Assembly (NCBI GenBank): GCA_004555205.1 | Contig: SFIY01000020.1 | Coordinates: forward strand, 1 to 29,572 | Length of the DNA stretch: 29,572 bases | Origin: Clostridiales bacterium | Lineage (GTDB): Bacteria; Bacillota; Clostridia; Oscillospirales; Oscillospiraceae | Direction of reading: 5' to 3' | Shown: positions 29,432 through 29,572 of the stretch, in pieces | Layout of the letters: the number at the start of each line of letters is the position of its first letter | How positions within the stretch are numbered: position 1 is the first letter of the stretch | The notes under the pieces: generated by a model | Told to the model about the DNA's origin: nothing | The model's database searches: none | Seen by the model: only the letters and a program-made list of their open reading frames with translations | Made by a program: the position numbers and the translations under genes

Positions 29432-29572
29432 ATGAAATATTTTGGCGGCTGCGACGTAGGTTCCACCTACACAAAGGCAGTGATTCTGGACGAGAACGGC
29501 AAGATCTGCGCCGATACCACGATTCGCAGCAAGATCAATTCTGAAATTTCCGCAAAGCTGGCTATGGAAGAG
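29432..29572 (+). CDS. 2-hydroxyacyl-CoA dehydratase activator (ASKHA ATPase), 5' part
   Basis: Only the first 47 codons are in the window. They read MKYFGGCDVGSTYTKAVILD, the phosphate-1 loop (D-x-GST-x-TK) of the BadF/BcrAD/HgdC ATPase family, followed by a typical second strand. Such activators carry a 4Fe-4S cluster between two subunits and push an electron into the dehydratase at the cost of ATP. AGAGAGGA lies upstream. The cluster cysteines lie past the edge. Confidence 0.85.
   Translation, partial: MKYFGGCDVGSTYTKAVILDENGKICADTTIRSKINSEISAKLAMEE

Overview
The window looks like the chromosome of an anaerobic, endospore-forming member of the Clostridia, most like the Oscillospiraceae/Ruminococcaceae gut lineages. 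The evidence is moderately high G+C coding DNA with AGGAGGTGA-type ribosome binding sites, sporulation genes (spoIIGA, sigE, spoIIP), a biotin-dependent sodium-pumping decarboxylase, AddAB instead of RecBCD, and a 2-hydroxyacyl-CoA dehydratase operon of the kind used in amino-acid fermentation. The genus cannot be fixed from sequence alone.

Layout. Bases 1-306 hold the probable end of an IS21-like element and non-coding repeats. Bases 307-3826 are a leftward operon for an oxaloacetate-decarboxylase-type Na+ pump (gamma, separate biotin carrier, beta, alpha). Bases 3937-6231 carry mntP, a short Na/Pi-symporter-like gene with a TTG start, and a convergent Nudix hydrolase. Bases 6252-7987 hold three small leftward genes of unknown function, two with polyproline runs, and nth. 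Bases 8022-8269 are a non-coding array of six palindromes; the last three form a perfectly closed four-way junction. Bases 8326-9962 are rarA, a DUF951 gene and a 32-residue membrane peptide. Bases 9961-11641 are spoIIGA-sigE, with a long-spacer promoter like that of the Bacillus spoIIG operon. An XRE regulator follows, divergent from addB-addA, then rpmE.

Bases 19844-24423 are the most interesting part. hflX, a yigZ/IMPACT-family gene and an 859-residue fusion are joined by ATGA overlaps. The fusion is a TetM/EF-G-like ribosomal GTPase carrying a complete Rae1/YacP-type NYN endoribonuclease at its C-terminus. HflX splits stalled ribosomes and Rae1 cuts mRNA in the ribosomal A site, so the operon reads as a stalled-ribosome rescue module. 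The fusion converges on spoIIP, which has a sigma-E-like promoter.

Bases 25651-26193 encode a small nickel-handling pair (His-rich protein and CooT-like protein). From 26256 to the right edge, a consensus sigma-A promoter drives two 2-hydroxyacyl-CoA dehydratase subunits, a small membrane protein and the start of the ATP-dependent dehydratase activator, which is cut by the window end.
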